DNA of 29,180 bases from Faecalitalea sp. UBA4312 (GCA_002394635.1 DGUK01000066.1:1-29180), one strand, 5' to 3'. Numbered from the stretch's first letter, positions 7,386 to 15,340 are shown. The notes: generated from the letters alone by a model not told the origin. A program made the numbers and translations.

Positions 7386-9020
7386 TTATCCTTTTGATTG
7401 TGCTTCGACCAGACGTTCACCACGGTAGAGACGACGCAAAGCCGGTTTATCGATCTTTCCGGTTCCATTTCGAATAACGTCCGCAAAGATAATCTTTCTT
7501 GGCCGTTTATATCTTGGCAGGTCAATACAGAACTGATTTACTTCCTGTTCTGTTAATTCCATTCCTTCTTTTACCTGAATGATAGCGGCGGCAATTTCTC
7601 CCAGACGTTTGTCGGATAAGCCGATGACTGCGACATCATGGATCTTCGGATGGGCAGCCAGAAAGCTTTCAATCTGTACCGGGTACAGATTTTCACCACC
7701 GGAGATGATAACATCTTTTTTACGATCTACCAGATAGATGAATCCATCTTCATCCTGACGGGCCATATCACCTGTAAACAACCAGCCTTTTTTCAATACT
7801 TCAGCGGTTGCTTCGGGGTTCTTGTAGTATTCGACCATGACACCACGCCCTTTGACACATAATTCGCCGACTTCTCCCTGAGGAACGGCATTGCCGTTTT
7901 CATCGACAATTTTAATTTTCCAATGATAACCAGGAATTCCGATGGCGCCGACCTTATGAACATTGTCCAGTCCCAGATGAACGCATCCCGGACCTGTGGA
8001 TTCGGATAATCCGTAGTTGGTGTCGTATTTATGGTTTGGGAAGTATTCCAGCCAATGTTTGATCAGACTTGGTGGTACCGGCTGAGCACCAATGTGCATT
8101 AAACGCCATTGATCCAGTTTGTAGTCTTCTTTTTTGATTTTTCCGGCATCCAAAGCAGCCAGAATATCCTGTGCCCACGGAACCAGAAGCCAAACGATCG
8201 TACAACCTTCATTGGATACTGCACTCAGGATGGCCTGGGGTGAATTTCCCTTTAGGATCACGGCACGGCTTCCGGTATACAGAGAACCGAACCAGTGCAT
8301 CTTGGCCCCCGTGTGGTATAACGGCGGGATACAAAGGAAGTTATCCTGCTTTGTGGTGCGGTGATGGATGGCTTCCATCTGTGCAGACTGCATCAAGGCT
8401 TCATGCAACAATAAGATTGGTTTTGGAAAACCGGTCGTACCACTGGAAAAATAGATAGCACCTTCATCTTTATCCTCAATCAGTACCAGCGGGGCAGCGG
8501 AAGAAGAGTTGGAAGCTTGTTTATAATAATCCTCCGCGTAGGAAGGACATTGGTCACCAACATAATACAATAAAGTTGTTTTTTTAATGTGACCGGCAAT
8601 ATCTTCCAGGCGTCCGATGAATTCCGGACCGAAGAACAGGACGTCAGCGTCACTGGCATCAAGGCAGTATTTGATTTCTTCACCGGTAAAACGGAAATTT
8701 AATGGTACAGCCAGGGCGCCGGCTTTCATAATACCAAAGTAGATGGGCAACCATTCCAGACAGTTCATCAGAAGAATGGCACACTTTTGTCCTTTGGCGA
8801 TCCCACGATCTCGCAACATATTGGCTACCCGGTTGGCTTTTTCATCAAAGACACCCCAGGTAATCTGGCGTCGATAAAAAGACCGCGATGTCGGTTGGAT
8901 CAATTCATATTCTTTCCATGTTACCCTTTGTTCCTCTTTGATTTCAGGATTGATTTCTACAAGGGCAACTTCGTTACCATATAATTTGGCATTTCTTTCC
9001 AGCAAGTCTGTAATAGGCAT
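7386..9020 (-). CDS. AMP-forming acyl-CoA synthetase / acid-CoA ligase
   Basis: A 544-residue ANL-superfamily adenylating enzyme that activates a carboxylic acid with ATP and joins it to CoA. The phosphate-binding loop SSGTTGFPK is at 192-200; YGLSEST, the FTGDMARQDEDGFIYLVDRKKD hinge and ISGGENLYPVQIE follow, with the catalytic lysine K522 in NGTGKID. No membrane segments or extra domains. The acid is not deducible; overall form resembles medium-/long-chain or aryl acid ligases. Start ATG has AAAGGA upstream. It is the third gene after a TrpR-family regulator and an aminotransferase (54-base gap, no terminator between), so it may activate an acid derived from an amino acid. Confidence 0.92.
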   Translation of the reverse strand: MPITDLLERNAKLYGNEVALVEINPEIKEEQRVTWKEYELIQPTSRSFYRRQITWGVFDEKANRVANMLRDRGIAKGQKCAILLMNCLEWLPIYFGIMKAGALAVPLNFRFTGEEIKYCLDASDADVLFFGPEFIGRLEDIAGHIKKTTLLYYVGDQCPSYAEDYYKQASNSSSAAPLVLIEDKDEGAIYFSSGTTGFPKPILLLHEALMQSAQMEAIHHRTTKQDNFLCIPPLYHTGAKMHWFGSLYTGSRAVILKGNSPQAILSAVSNEGCTIVWLLVPWAQDILAALDAGKIKKEDYKLDQWRLMHIGAQPVPPSLIKHWLEYFPNHKYDTNYGLSESTGPGCVHLGLDNVHKVGAIGIPGYHWKIKIVDENGNAVPQGEVGELCVKGRGVMVEYYKNPEATAEVLKKGWLFTGDMARQDEDGFIYLVDRKKDVIISGGENLYPVQIESFLAAHPKIHDVAVIGLSDKRLGEIAAAIIQVKEGMELTEQEVNQFCIDLPRYKRPRKIIFADVIRNGTGKIDKPALRRLYRGERLVEAQSKG

Positions 9021-9074
9021 AATTCATATTCCTTTCGTTATGTTTAATCACTGTACAATTCTAAAGCATGTGTG

Positions 9075-10271
9075 TCAATCGGATTGTTTTTTAAAATAGA
9101 AGTTTCCTAACTGTTCAAAGGCAGGTAAGGATCTTAGGATCATCTCTTTGGATACACAATAGGCAATCCGTACATATCCCGGGGTACCAAAGCTGTCAGC
9201 CGGTACGATCAGAAGATCAAATTCTTTGGCCTTTTCACTGAACGCATTGGCATCTTCGATTGGTGATTTCACAAATAAGTAGAAAGCACCATCCGGATGG
9301 ATACATGTAAAACCATAGGCAGTTAACGCATTGACCATCAGATCTCTGTTTTCTTTATAAGCCCGGATATCGGAAACCAGCCCGGTACATCTTTCAATAA
9401 CGTGCTGGAGCATGCTTGGGGCGCATACATAACCCAGTGCGCGACCAGCTCCGCAAACAGCAGCATAGATATCTCTGGCTTCACTAGCTTCATCCGGTAC
9501 CAGGATGTAGCCGATCCGCTCACCTGGTAAAGACAAAGATTTACTATAGGAGTAACAAACGATGGTGTCTTTATAATATTTTGTGACAAAAGGCACTTCA
9601 ATATCATCGTAGACGAGCTCACGATATGGTTCATCGGTAATCAGATAAATAGCGTGTCCATATTCTTTCTCCTTTTTTTCCATCAAGGAGGCAAGGCGGC
9701 AAATGGTCTGCTTTGTATATACAACACCAGATGGATTGTTCGGAGAGTTTACAATAATAGATTTTGTGTTTGGAGTAATCGCCGGCTCTAAAGCATCAAA
9801 GTCAATCTGGAAAGTATCCGGATCGCAGGCAACTTCTACAAGTCGGGCCCCGGTCGTTTCCACAAACACTTTATATTCCGGAAAGTACGGAGTAAAAGCG
9901 ATGACTTCGTCCCCTTCGTTATACAAAGCTGTCAATGTAATCTTTAAAGATGCGGCAGCTCCACATGTAATATATAAATTATCTTTATGAAAGGATGTGT
10001 CAAAACGTCGGTTCAGATCATCGACGATAGCTTGTCGACAGGCAGCATCTCCTTGTGCGGATGTATAGCCGTGCAGATATACATCGTCCTGTGTATCAAT
10101 CAGATTTTTGATCGTTTCATTGATTTTGGCTGGAGCTGGTACATTGGGATTTCCCAGACTGAAGTCATAGACATGATCAGGTCCGACTATCGCTTTTCTC
10201 TGCATTCCGAATTCAAATAAGTCACGTATGACTGAACGGTTGGTTCCGTAATTCTTCATTGTTTCATTCAT
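9075..10271 (-). CDS. PLP-dependent class I/II aminotransferase
   Basis: A 398-residue fold-type I aminotransferase. Residues placing PLP are visible: N179 in SPNNPSG, D213 and Y216 in ITDEPY, the Schiff-base lysine K244 in SYSKSLSLPGERIGY, and R252 in the same motif; SLGNP near 39 and the tyrosine at 69 fit the substrate entry region. It matches the aspartate/aromatic/branched-chain type (AspC-like), amino donor undetermined. The start ATG overlaps the stop of the TrpR-like gene as ATGA, so translation is coupled to the regulator. Its place between a TrpR-family regulator and a CoA ligase suggests amino-acid breakdown through a 2-oxo acid. Confidence 0.93.
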   Translation of the reverse strand: MNETMKNYGTNRSVIRDLFEFGMQRKAIVGPDHVYDFSLGNPNVPAPAKINETIKNLIDTQDDVYLHGYTSAQGDAACRQAIVDDLNRRFDTSFHKDNLYITCGAAASLKITLTALYNEGDEVIAFTPYFPEYKVFVETTGARLVEVACDPDTFQIDFDALEPAITPNTKSIIVNSPNNPSGVVYTKQTICRLASLMEKKEKEYGHAIYLITDEPYRELVYDDIEVPFVTKYYKDTIVCYSYSKSLSLPGERIGYILVPDEASEARDIYAAVCGAGRALGYVCAPSMLQHVIERCTGLVSDIRAYKENRDLMVNALTAYGFTCIHPDGAFYLFVKSPIEDANAFSEKAKEFDLLIVPADSFGTPGYVRIAYCVSKEMILRSLPAFEQLGNFYFKKQSD

Positions 10272-10570
10272 TGTTCTATCTCTTCTTTCTTTATTCGTTC
10301 ATGGGCCATTTCGATTCCATCGTTTCCATCATTAAGAAGCCGGTTAACACGACTGATGGTTGTGGTGGAGGCACCTGTGGTACGGGAGATTTCCTGATAG
10401 GTCTTTTTGTTCAGAAGCATTTCACCGACCTGGAAACGCTGGGCAACAGAAAGAAGCTCGTTTACTGTACAAATATCTTCAAAAAAAGCATAGCATTCAT
10501 CAAGGTTTTTCAAAGATAAAATAGCAGCAAATAATCGTTGAACCGATTCATTATGAATATCTTTTTTCAT
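10268..10570 (-). CDS. TrpR-related transcriptional repressor, YerC/YecD family
   Basis: A 100-residue all-helical protein of the Trp-repressor superfamily. The core from DECYAFFEDICTVNELLSVAQRFQVGEMLL to KKTYQEISRTTGASTTTISRVNRLL lines up with E. coli TrpR, including the helix-turn-helix (about residues 55-80). TrpR ligand residues Thr44, Arg54 and Arg84 seem to be kept (T in ICTVNE, R in AQRFQV, R in TISRVN), but Gly85 of TrpR is replaced by valine, so the effector may not be tryptophan. Start has AGGAAAGG at good spacing. It is the first gene of the leftward operon and is divergent from a symporter; an operator-like palindrome lies inside its own promoter, which fits autoregulation. Confidence 0.92.
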   Translation of the reverse strand: MKKDIHNESVQRLFAAILSLKNLDECYAFFEDICTVNELLSVAQRFQVGEMLLNKKTYQEISRTTGASTTTISRVNRLLNDGNDGIEMAHERIKKEEIEQ

Positions 10571-10597
10571 GCTGTCACCTTTCCTATATGTGTAAAC

Positions 10598-10626
10598 AGT
10601 TTAACACTTTAACGCAGTAAAGTCAA
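10598..10626 (-). promoter_or_regulatory. Promoter of the yerC-like/aminotransferase/acyl-CoA synthetase operon with embedded operator 1
   Basis: On the - strand, TTGACT (10626-10621) and TAAACT (10603-10598) are spaced by exactly 17 bases. The spacer contains the palindrome ACTTTA-N6-TAAAGT (10606-10623) and the conserved box TTTAACGCnnTAAAG (10608-10622). A bound repressor there would block RNA polymerase. TTTAACAC and TTTAACGC (10600-10615) also form an 8-base tandem of half-sites. Confidence 0.7.
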
Positions 10627-10640
10627 TTTACAAAAAGCGC

Positions 10641-10667
10641 TTGAAATATTAAAGAAAGTATTATAAA
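10641..10667 (+). promoter_or_regulatory. Candidate promoter of the symporter-amidohydrolase operon
   Basis: TTGAAA (10641-10646) and TATAAA (10662-10667) are 15 bases apart, a little short. Transcription would begin near 10674, just before operator 2, giving a leader of about 50 bases to the ATG at 10724. Confidence 0.4.
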
Positions 10668-10679
10668 CTTTAGTAAGTC

Positions 10680-10698
10680 AACGCTTTAGCGCGTTAAA
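10680..10698. promoter_or_regulatory. Operator 2 of the TrpR-like divergent locus
   Basis: CTTTAGCGCGTTAAA at 10684-10698 matches the reverse complement of operator 1 (CTTTA-nn-GCGTTAAA, identical at all 13 fixed positions). It also contains AACGC-N6-GCGTT (10680-10695). It lies just downstream of the proposed symporter promoter, so a bound protein would block early transcription. The protein that binds is inferred to be the adjacent TrpR-like repressor. Confidence 0.6.
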
Positions 10699-10723
10699 TC
10701 ATTAGAATAAAGGAGAGGGTTTT

Positions 10724-12268
10724 ATGTTGATTAAAGTCGTATTATTGGTGATATTCTTTGCGATGATGTTATCAATTGGTTTTGTATGCCGTAAGAATTC
10801 TACAGATGTCAATGGATTTGTTCTAGGAGGACGTTCCGTGGGACCTTGGATTACAGCGTTTGCGTACGGCACTTCCTATTTTTCAGCCGTTATTTTTGTT
10901 GGTTATGCCGGACAATTTGGATGGAAATATGGTATTGCGTCCACCTGGATCGGTATAGGGAATGCTTTGTTAGGCTCTTATCTGGCTTGGGCTGTACTGG
11001 GCAGGCGAACTAGAATCATGACCCAGCATCTGAATTCTGCGACGATGCCACAATTCTTTGAGTCTCGATTCGGATCTCCGGCTCTGAAGGTAGCGGCAAG
11101 CGTGATCACCTTTATCTTTTTGATCCCATATACAGCTTCTTTGTATAATGGATTATCGCGATTGTTTGGAATGGCTTTTAACATTGATTACACGGTTTGT
11201 GTTGTTGTTATGGCTGTATTGACTGGTATTTATGTCATCGCTGGTGGATATATGGCCACAGCGATCAATGATTTTATACAGGGAATCATTATGATTTTCG
11301 GTATTTGTGCGGTTGTATACGCTGTACTACAAAGCCAGGGAGGCTTTATGACAGCTCTGGATGGCATGGGACAGGTGGTGGATGAAACGGTCTCAACGAC
11401 ACCTGGGGTCTTTGCTTCTTTCTTTGGGCCGGATCCGTTAAACTTATTAGGGGTTGTCATTCTGACATCCTTGGGTACATGGGGGCTGCCACAGATGGTG
11501 CAGAAGTTCTATGCGATCCGCAGTGAAAAATCCATTTCTACTGGCGCTGTGGTCTCAACGGTCTTCGCGTTTATCGTAGCCGGAGGTTGTTACTTTTTGG
11601 GAGGCTTCGGCCGTTTATTTGCTGATAAGATCGATGTAGTGGCAGATGGTTTTGATGCTGTGATCCCAACGATGCTATCAGGGTTGCCGGATCTTTTGAT
11701 CGCAATTGTAGTGATTTTGGTATTATCGGCTTCTATGTCCACCTTGTCCTCTCTGGTACTGACTTCCAGTTCAACTTTGACTTTGGATTTATTAAAAGGC
11801 CGTTTTATTAAGGTGATGGACGAAAAGAAACAGGTCTTTGTGATGCGTTGTCTGATCGTGGTCTTTGTGTTGATCTCAGTCGTTATTGCGATTATTCAAT
11901 ATCGTTCCAATGTCACCTTTATCGCACAGCTGATGGGGGTTTCCTGGGGTGCTTTGGCCGGGGCTTTCCTGGCTCCATTCTTGTATGGCTTATACTGGAA
12001 AAAGACTACGAAAATTGCATGCTGGTGTAGTTTTCTATTTTCAACCGTTGTAATGATTGCCAATATGCTGGTGCGTTCCAGCTTTCCGGTATGGATGCAG
12101 TCTCCGATCAATGCAGGTGCCTTCTGTATGATTGCAGGGCTGATCATAGTACCGTTAGTGTCCTTATTGACACCGAAGCCGGATGAAAAAATTGTCGAAG
12201 ATGCATTTGCATGCTATGATACAAAAGTATTGGTTCATCAAAAAGAAGCATTAGCGGATGAAGACTAG
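10724..12268 (+). CDS. Sodium:solute symporter (SSS/SLC5 family)
   Basis: A 514-residue multi-spanning membrane transporter of the PutP/PanF type, expected to move an organic solute in with Na+. About 13 hydrophobic segments can be traced, from VVLLVIFFAMMLSIGFVC (residues 4-21) to the last near 470-490. The family N-terminal block VLGGRSVGPWITAFAYGTSYFSAVIFVGYAGQFGWKYG is present, as is WGLPQMVQKFYAIRSEKSI in the middle. The substrate is not deducible. Ribosome binding site AAAGGAGAGGG. It begins the rightward operon opposite a TrpR-family repressor and is followed 14 bases later by an amidohydrolase, suggesting uptake of a compound that the neighbouring enzymes break down. Confidence 0.92.
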   Translation: MLIKVVLLVIFFAMMLSIGFVCRKNSTDVNGFVLGGRSVGPWITAFAYGTSYFSAVIFVGYAGQFGWKYGIASTWIGIGNALLGSYLAWAVLGRRTRIMTQHLNSATMPQFFESRFGSPALKVAASVITFIFLIPYTASLYNGLSRLFGMAFNIDYTVCVVVMAVLTGIYVIAGGYMATAINDFIQGIIMIFGICAVVYAVLQSQGGFMTALDGMGQVVDETVSTTPGVFASFFGPDPLNLLGVVILTSLGTWGLPQMVQKFYAIRSEKSISTGAVVSTVFAFIVAGGCYFLGGFGRLFADKIDVVADGFDAVIPTMLSGLPDLLIAIVVILVLSASMSTLSSLVLTSSSTLTLDLLKGRFIKVMDEKKQVFVMRCLIVVFVLISVVIAIIQYRSNVTFIAQLMGVSWGALAGAFLAPFLYGLYWKKTTKIACWCSFLFSTVVMIANMLVRSSFPVWMQSPINAGAFCMIAGLIIVPLVSLLTPKPDEKIVEDAFACYDTKVLVHQKEALADED

Positions 12269-12282
12269 AAGGAGACAGCTTG

Positions 12283-13137
12283 ATGACGGTGATAGATTTT
12301 CATACCCATACATTTCCGGATAAGATAGCCAGGAAAGCGATTGCTTCCTTAAGTGGGAAATCGCATTCAAAACCGTTTACGGATGGGACGGTCAAAGGCT
12401 TAAAGGCTTCAATGCAACGATCCGGGATCGACCGGTCTGTCATCTTACCGGTGGCTACAAGCCCGGATCAGGTGGAGAAAATCAATACATCGGCAGCTCT
12501 GTTGAATCAGAAACATAAGGGAACTTTGTTTTCTTTAGGGTGTATCCACCCAGATTATGAAAAGGTGGAACAGGAAATGGTTCGCATTAAAGAGTTGGGA
12601 TTACGAGGAATCAAGATTCATCCGGTTTATCAAAATACGGATTTGGACGATCCTCGTTTTTTGCGAATATTTCGTCAAGCGAAAAAGCTGGATCTTGTGG
12701 TTGTTACGCATACCGGTCTGGATATTGGCTATCCTGGTCAAGTAAAGTGTTCACCACAGATGGCCCGGCATGTTGTGGAGAAGGTTGGTATATTTCGGTT
12801 TGTATTGGCTCATATGGGCGGATGGCGCAACTGGAATATAGTACCGGAGATCCTGGCCGGAACAGGAGTTTACCTGGATACCGCTTTTTCAACCGGGGAG
12901 ATCGTCCCTTTAAACGATGGGTATTGGAATGAAGAGCAGCTGCCTATGATGGGTGAGGAAGAAATGATGAATTTGATCCGTATCTTTGGTTCTGATCATA
13001 TACTGTTCGGAACGGATAGTCCGTGGAGTTCACAATCGGAAAGCCTGCACTTTATTCAGGACCTTCCTCTGACAAAAGTGGAAAAAGAACAGATTCTATG
13101 TCAGAACGCTCGGAAGCTTCTGCAATTGGAAGAATAA
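12283..13137 (+). CDS. Metal-dependent amidohydrolase (Amidohydro_2, TIM barrel)
   Basis: A 284-residue TIM-barrel metalloenzyme of the Amidohydro_2 family, which includes decarboxylases and lactone or amide hydrolases acting on small acids. Metal ligands and catalytic residues are visible: H7 and H9 (DFHTHTFPD), H143 (VTHTGLDIG), H177 (LAHMGGW) and D245 (FGTDSPW). I selected the ATG at 12283, with GAAGGAGA 8 bases upstream, over an in-frame TTG at 12280. It directly follows the symporter, so the pair likely imports and cleaves or decarboxylates the same compound. A strong terminator follows. Confidence 0.9.
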   Translation: MTVIDFHTHTFPDKIARKAIASLSGKSHSKPFTDGTVKGLKASMQRSGIDRSVILPVATSPDQVEKINTSAALLNQKHKGTLFSLGCIHPDYEKVEQEMVRIKELGLRGIKIHPVYQNTDLDDPRFLRIFRQAKKLDLVVVTHTGLDIGYPGQVKCSPQMARHVVEKVGIFRFVLAHMGGWRNWNIVPEILAGTGVYLDTAFSTGEIVPLNDGYWNEEQLPMMGEEEMMNLIRIFGSDHILFGTDSPWSSQSESLHFIQDLPLTKVEKEQILCQNARKLLQLEE

Positions 13138-13143
13138 AAAAGA

Positions 13144-13171
13144 GACGAAGATAAATCTTCGTCCTTTTTTT
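13144..13171. terminator. Bidirectional intrinsic terminator
   Basis: GACGAAGA (13144-13151), loop TAAA, TCTTCGTC (13156-13163), then seven T on the + strand; on the - strand the stem is followed by TCTTTTTT. It ends the symporter-amidohydrolase transcript and the convergent aldo/keto reductase transcript. Confidence 0.92.
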
Positions 13172-13997
13172 ACCAGTTTTCATATCGTTTATTTTGATCT
13201 AACGCAGCGATTTGTTTCATTTCGTCTTCTGTTAATTCAAAATCAAAAATATCTGCATTTTCCTGAATATGTTTGGTGTTGGATGATCCCGGAATCGCAA
13301 TATAACCAGCTTGTAAATGCCACCGTAAGATAATCTGTGCCGATGTTTTATCATGTGCTTCGGCTATGGAACGAATGGTTGGATCGTTGAAATGATCTTG
13401 TGTGTGACCACGACCACCAAACGGATACCACGATTCGATGACGATACCATATGGCTGTACATATGCCTGCAGCTCGTCGTTCTGATAATATAAATGGTTT
13501 TCATTCTGAATGACTGCGGGCAGGATCTTGGCATAGGAAAGAACCTGATCGACAGCTTCCTTTGTATAATAATTGGAAATACCGATGGAACGTACTTTAC
13601 CATCTTTTACTGCTTGTTCCATGGCACGATAGACAGCTTCGTCATTCCAACCAGGCTGATGGATCAGCATCAGATCCAGATAATCAACATGCAGATCATG
13701 TAAAGAGTCATCGATGCCTTTGGCAGCACGGTCATAGTCCGAAGGCATGATCTTGGATGTGATGAACACGTCTTCACGAGTGACGATTCCTTCATTGATG
13801 GCTCTTTGCAACCCTTTTCCTACACCCACTTCACATTGATAATAACGAGCTGTATCAATCAGACGGATACCCGCTTTTAAGGCTTGGTATACAGATTCTT
13901 CTGCCTGTTCATCCGACAGTGTCCAAGTACCTAAACCGAGTGCGGGCATTTTATAGCCGCTGTTTAGCTGGATGTCCTCTATTGAGTATTTTGGCAT
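13170..13997 (-). CDS. Aldo/keto reductase
   Basis: A 275-residue NADPH-dependent carbonyl reductase of the AKR (AKR5-like prokaryotic) type. The catalytic tetrad is complete: D48 and Y53 (IDTARYYQCE), K82 (TSKIMP) and H113 (LIHQP); the cofactor phosphate segment IPGSSNTKHI is near 230-240. I place the start at 13997 because AAGGAGGT sits 4 bases before this ATG and the protein then starts like other AKRs. The frame stays open upstream to 14177, and an ATG at 14093 would add a hydrophobic, lipoprotein-like leader, but that stretch is a translated terminator hairpin with no good ribosome binding site. It lies behind the alpha/beta hydrolase gene and may share its regulation by read-through. 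Confidence 0.92.
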   Translation of the reverse strand: MPKYSIEDIQLNSGYKMPALGLGTWTLSDEQAEESVYQALKAGIRLIDTARYYQCEVGVGKGLQRAINEGIVTREDVFITSKIMPSDYDRAAKGIDDSLHDLHVDYLDLMLIHQPGWNDEAVYRAMEQAVKDGKVRSIGISNYYTKEAVDQVLSYAKILPAVIQNENHLYYQNDELQAYVQPYGIVIESWYPFGGRGHTQDHFNDPTIRSIAEAHDKTSAQIILRWHLQAGYIAIPGSSNTKHIQENADIFDFELTEDEMKQIAALDQNKRYENW

Positions 13998-14048
13998 GGA
14001 AACCTCCTTGGTGGCAGTCGGGGAACATCCCCAATATAGTAAGAGAAG

Positions 14049-14074
14049 GAAGACCAGCCATATGGCTGATCTTC
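14049..14074 (-). terminator. Hairpin between the alpha/beta hydrolase and aldo/keto reductase genes
   Basis: In - strand RNA, GAAGATCAGCC and GGCUGGUCUUC form an 11-pair stem (one G-U) around AUAU, 21 bases after the hydrolase stop, followed by a pyrimidine-rich but weak U-tract. It is probably an attenuating terminator. A second small hairpin, GGGGA-ACA-TCCCC (14020-14032), follows in the reductase leader. Confidence 0.6.
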
Positions 14075-14094
14075 TTATTGTGGTTCGTTTCATT

Positions 14095-15087
14095 TTACAG
14101 ATTTTCTTCAAAGAAGCTTTGAATCTTATCAAAAGGGATAATATCGGTCTGGTCGTACAAATCTGTATGTACGGCACCCGGAATGATCATCAGCTCTTTA
14201 TTATCTGAATACGGATTGTCTTTGGTCATTGCTTCAAAAGCGTCCTTGCTGAAATAGCAGGAATGTGCTTTGTCGCCGTGGATCAGAAGAACAGCACTGC
14301 GGATCTCATTGGAATATTGTAAGATCGGCTGATTGATAAAAGACTGGCATCCGATCACGTTCCATCCGCCGTTAGAGTTTAGTGAACGGGCATGATAACC
14401 ACGATCTGTCTTGTAGTAATCATAGTAGTCCTTAACAAAGAACGGGGCATCTTCCGGTAAAGGATCCACAACCCCACCACCTAATGTGTACTCACCTTTT
14501 TTATAGTCTTCCAAACGCTGGGCACACATGGCAGTTTTTTTATCATAACGAGCCTGAGGACTGTCTTCAGAATCAAAATAGCCTTTGGCATTTACACGGG
14601 TCATATCATACATAGTGGTTGCGACCGTAGCTTTTATGCGAGTGTCCAGAGCGGCGGTGTTGACGGCCATGCCGCCCCATCCGCAAATACCGATAATGCC
14701 GATTTTATCCGGATCGACCTTTTCATGTAAGGAAAGGAAATCGACAGCCGCCATAAAGTCTTCGGTGTTGATATCCGGAGAAGCCATATAACGAGGTTGT
14801 CCACCACTTTCACCGCAGAAGGATGGATCAAAAGCCAAGGTTAAAAAGCCTCTTTCAGCCATAATCTGGGCATAAAGTCCAGAACATTGTTCCTTTACAG
14901 CTCCAAACGGACCACATACCGCAATGGCTGGTAATTTGCCTTCAGCTTGCTTTGGTACATATAGATCGGCTGCCAATGTAATGCCATACCGAGTGATAAA
15001 AGTGACTTTTTCATGATCTACTTTTTCACTTTTTTTAAACGTTTTATCCCACTCTTGTGTCAAATTCAATGCTTCGGTTTTCATCAT
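14095..15087 (-). CDS. Alpha/beta hydrolase (YcjY/dienelactone hydrolase-like)
   Basis: A 330-residue cytoplasmic alpha/beta-hydrolase. The nucleophile elbow reads IGICGWGGMA, so the nucleophile would be cysteine rather than serine and the usual second glycine is tryptophan. The acid/base part is offered by LLIHGDKAHS and the C-terminal GAVHTDLYD. Substrates of this group are poorly known; the fold suits hydrolysis of esters, lactones or peptides. Start at 15087 has GGAGG 9 bases upstream and overlaps the stop of the 77-residue gene as ATGA; the frame extends to 15144 but without a ribosome binding site. It is the second gene of an operon divergent from a LysR regulator. Confidence 0.88.
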   Translation of the reverse strand: MMKTEALNLTQEWDKTFKKSEKVDHEKVTFITRYGITLAADLYVPKQAEGKLPAIAVCGPFGAVKEQCSGLYAQIMAERGFLTLAFDPSFCGESGGQPRYMASPDINTEDFMAAVDFLSLHEKVDPDKIGIIGICGWGGMAVNTAALDTRIKATVATTMYDMTRVNAKGYFDSEDSPQARYDKKTAMCAQRLEDYKKGEYTLGGGVVDPLPEDAPFFVKDYYDYYKTDRGYHARSLNSNGGWNVIGCQSFINQPILQYSNEIRSAVLLIHGDKAHSCYFSKDAFEAMTKDNPYSDNKELMIIPGAVHTDLYDQTDIIPFDKIQSFFEENL

Positions 15088-15317
15088 TGTTTCTTTCCTC
15101 CATTTATTTCTTTTTCTGTTTGTCGGATCAAATAATCGATACAATCGACTTTTCTGGCACTTTCATGCCATTCATCTATCAGTCGGCAGCGATCGTGTTT
15201 CATCATTTTTAAGGCCGCAGACAGATCTTGTGCCCGACACATTTGTACAATAGGAGAAATTATTTCTTTACTGCATCCCGCATCGGTCAGACAGATTTCA
15301 ACTTGTTCTAGGTCCAT
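15084..15317 (-). CDS. Small 77-residue helical protein of unknown function
   Basis: The start ATG has GGGAGGAAG just upstream and the stop overlaps the hydrolase start (ATGA), so it is well supported as a gene. The sequence is predicted to be almost wholly helical and charged, with KMMKHDRCRLIDEWHESARKVDCIDYLIRQTEKEI as the most distinctive stretch and cysteines at 9, 15, 27, 44 and 59. Similar small proteins occur with hydrolases or MerR/LysR regulators in Clostridia, as far as I recall, but I know no assigned function. The translational coupling suggests it acts with, or sets the level of, the alpha/beta hydrolase. Confidence 0.8.
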   Translation of the reverse strand: MDLEQVEICLTDAGCSKEIISPIVQMCRAQDLSAALKMMKHDRCRLIDEWHESARKVDCIDYLIRQTEKEINGGKKQ

Positions 15318-15340
15318 AACTTCCTCCCATCATTAGTTTC

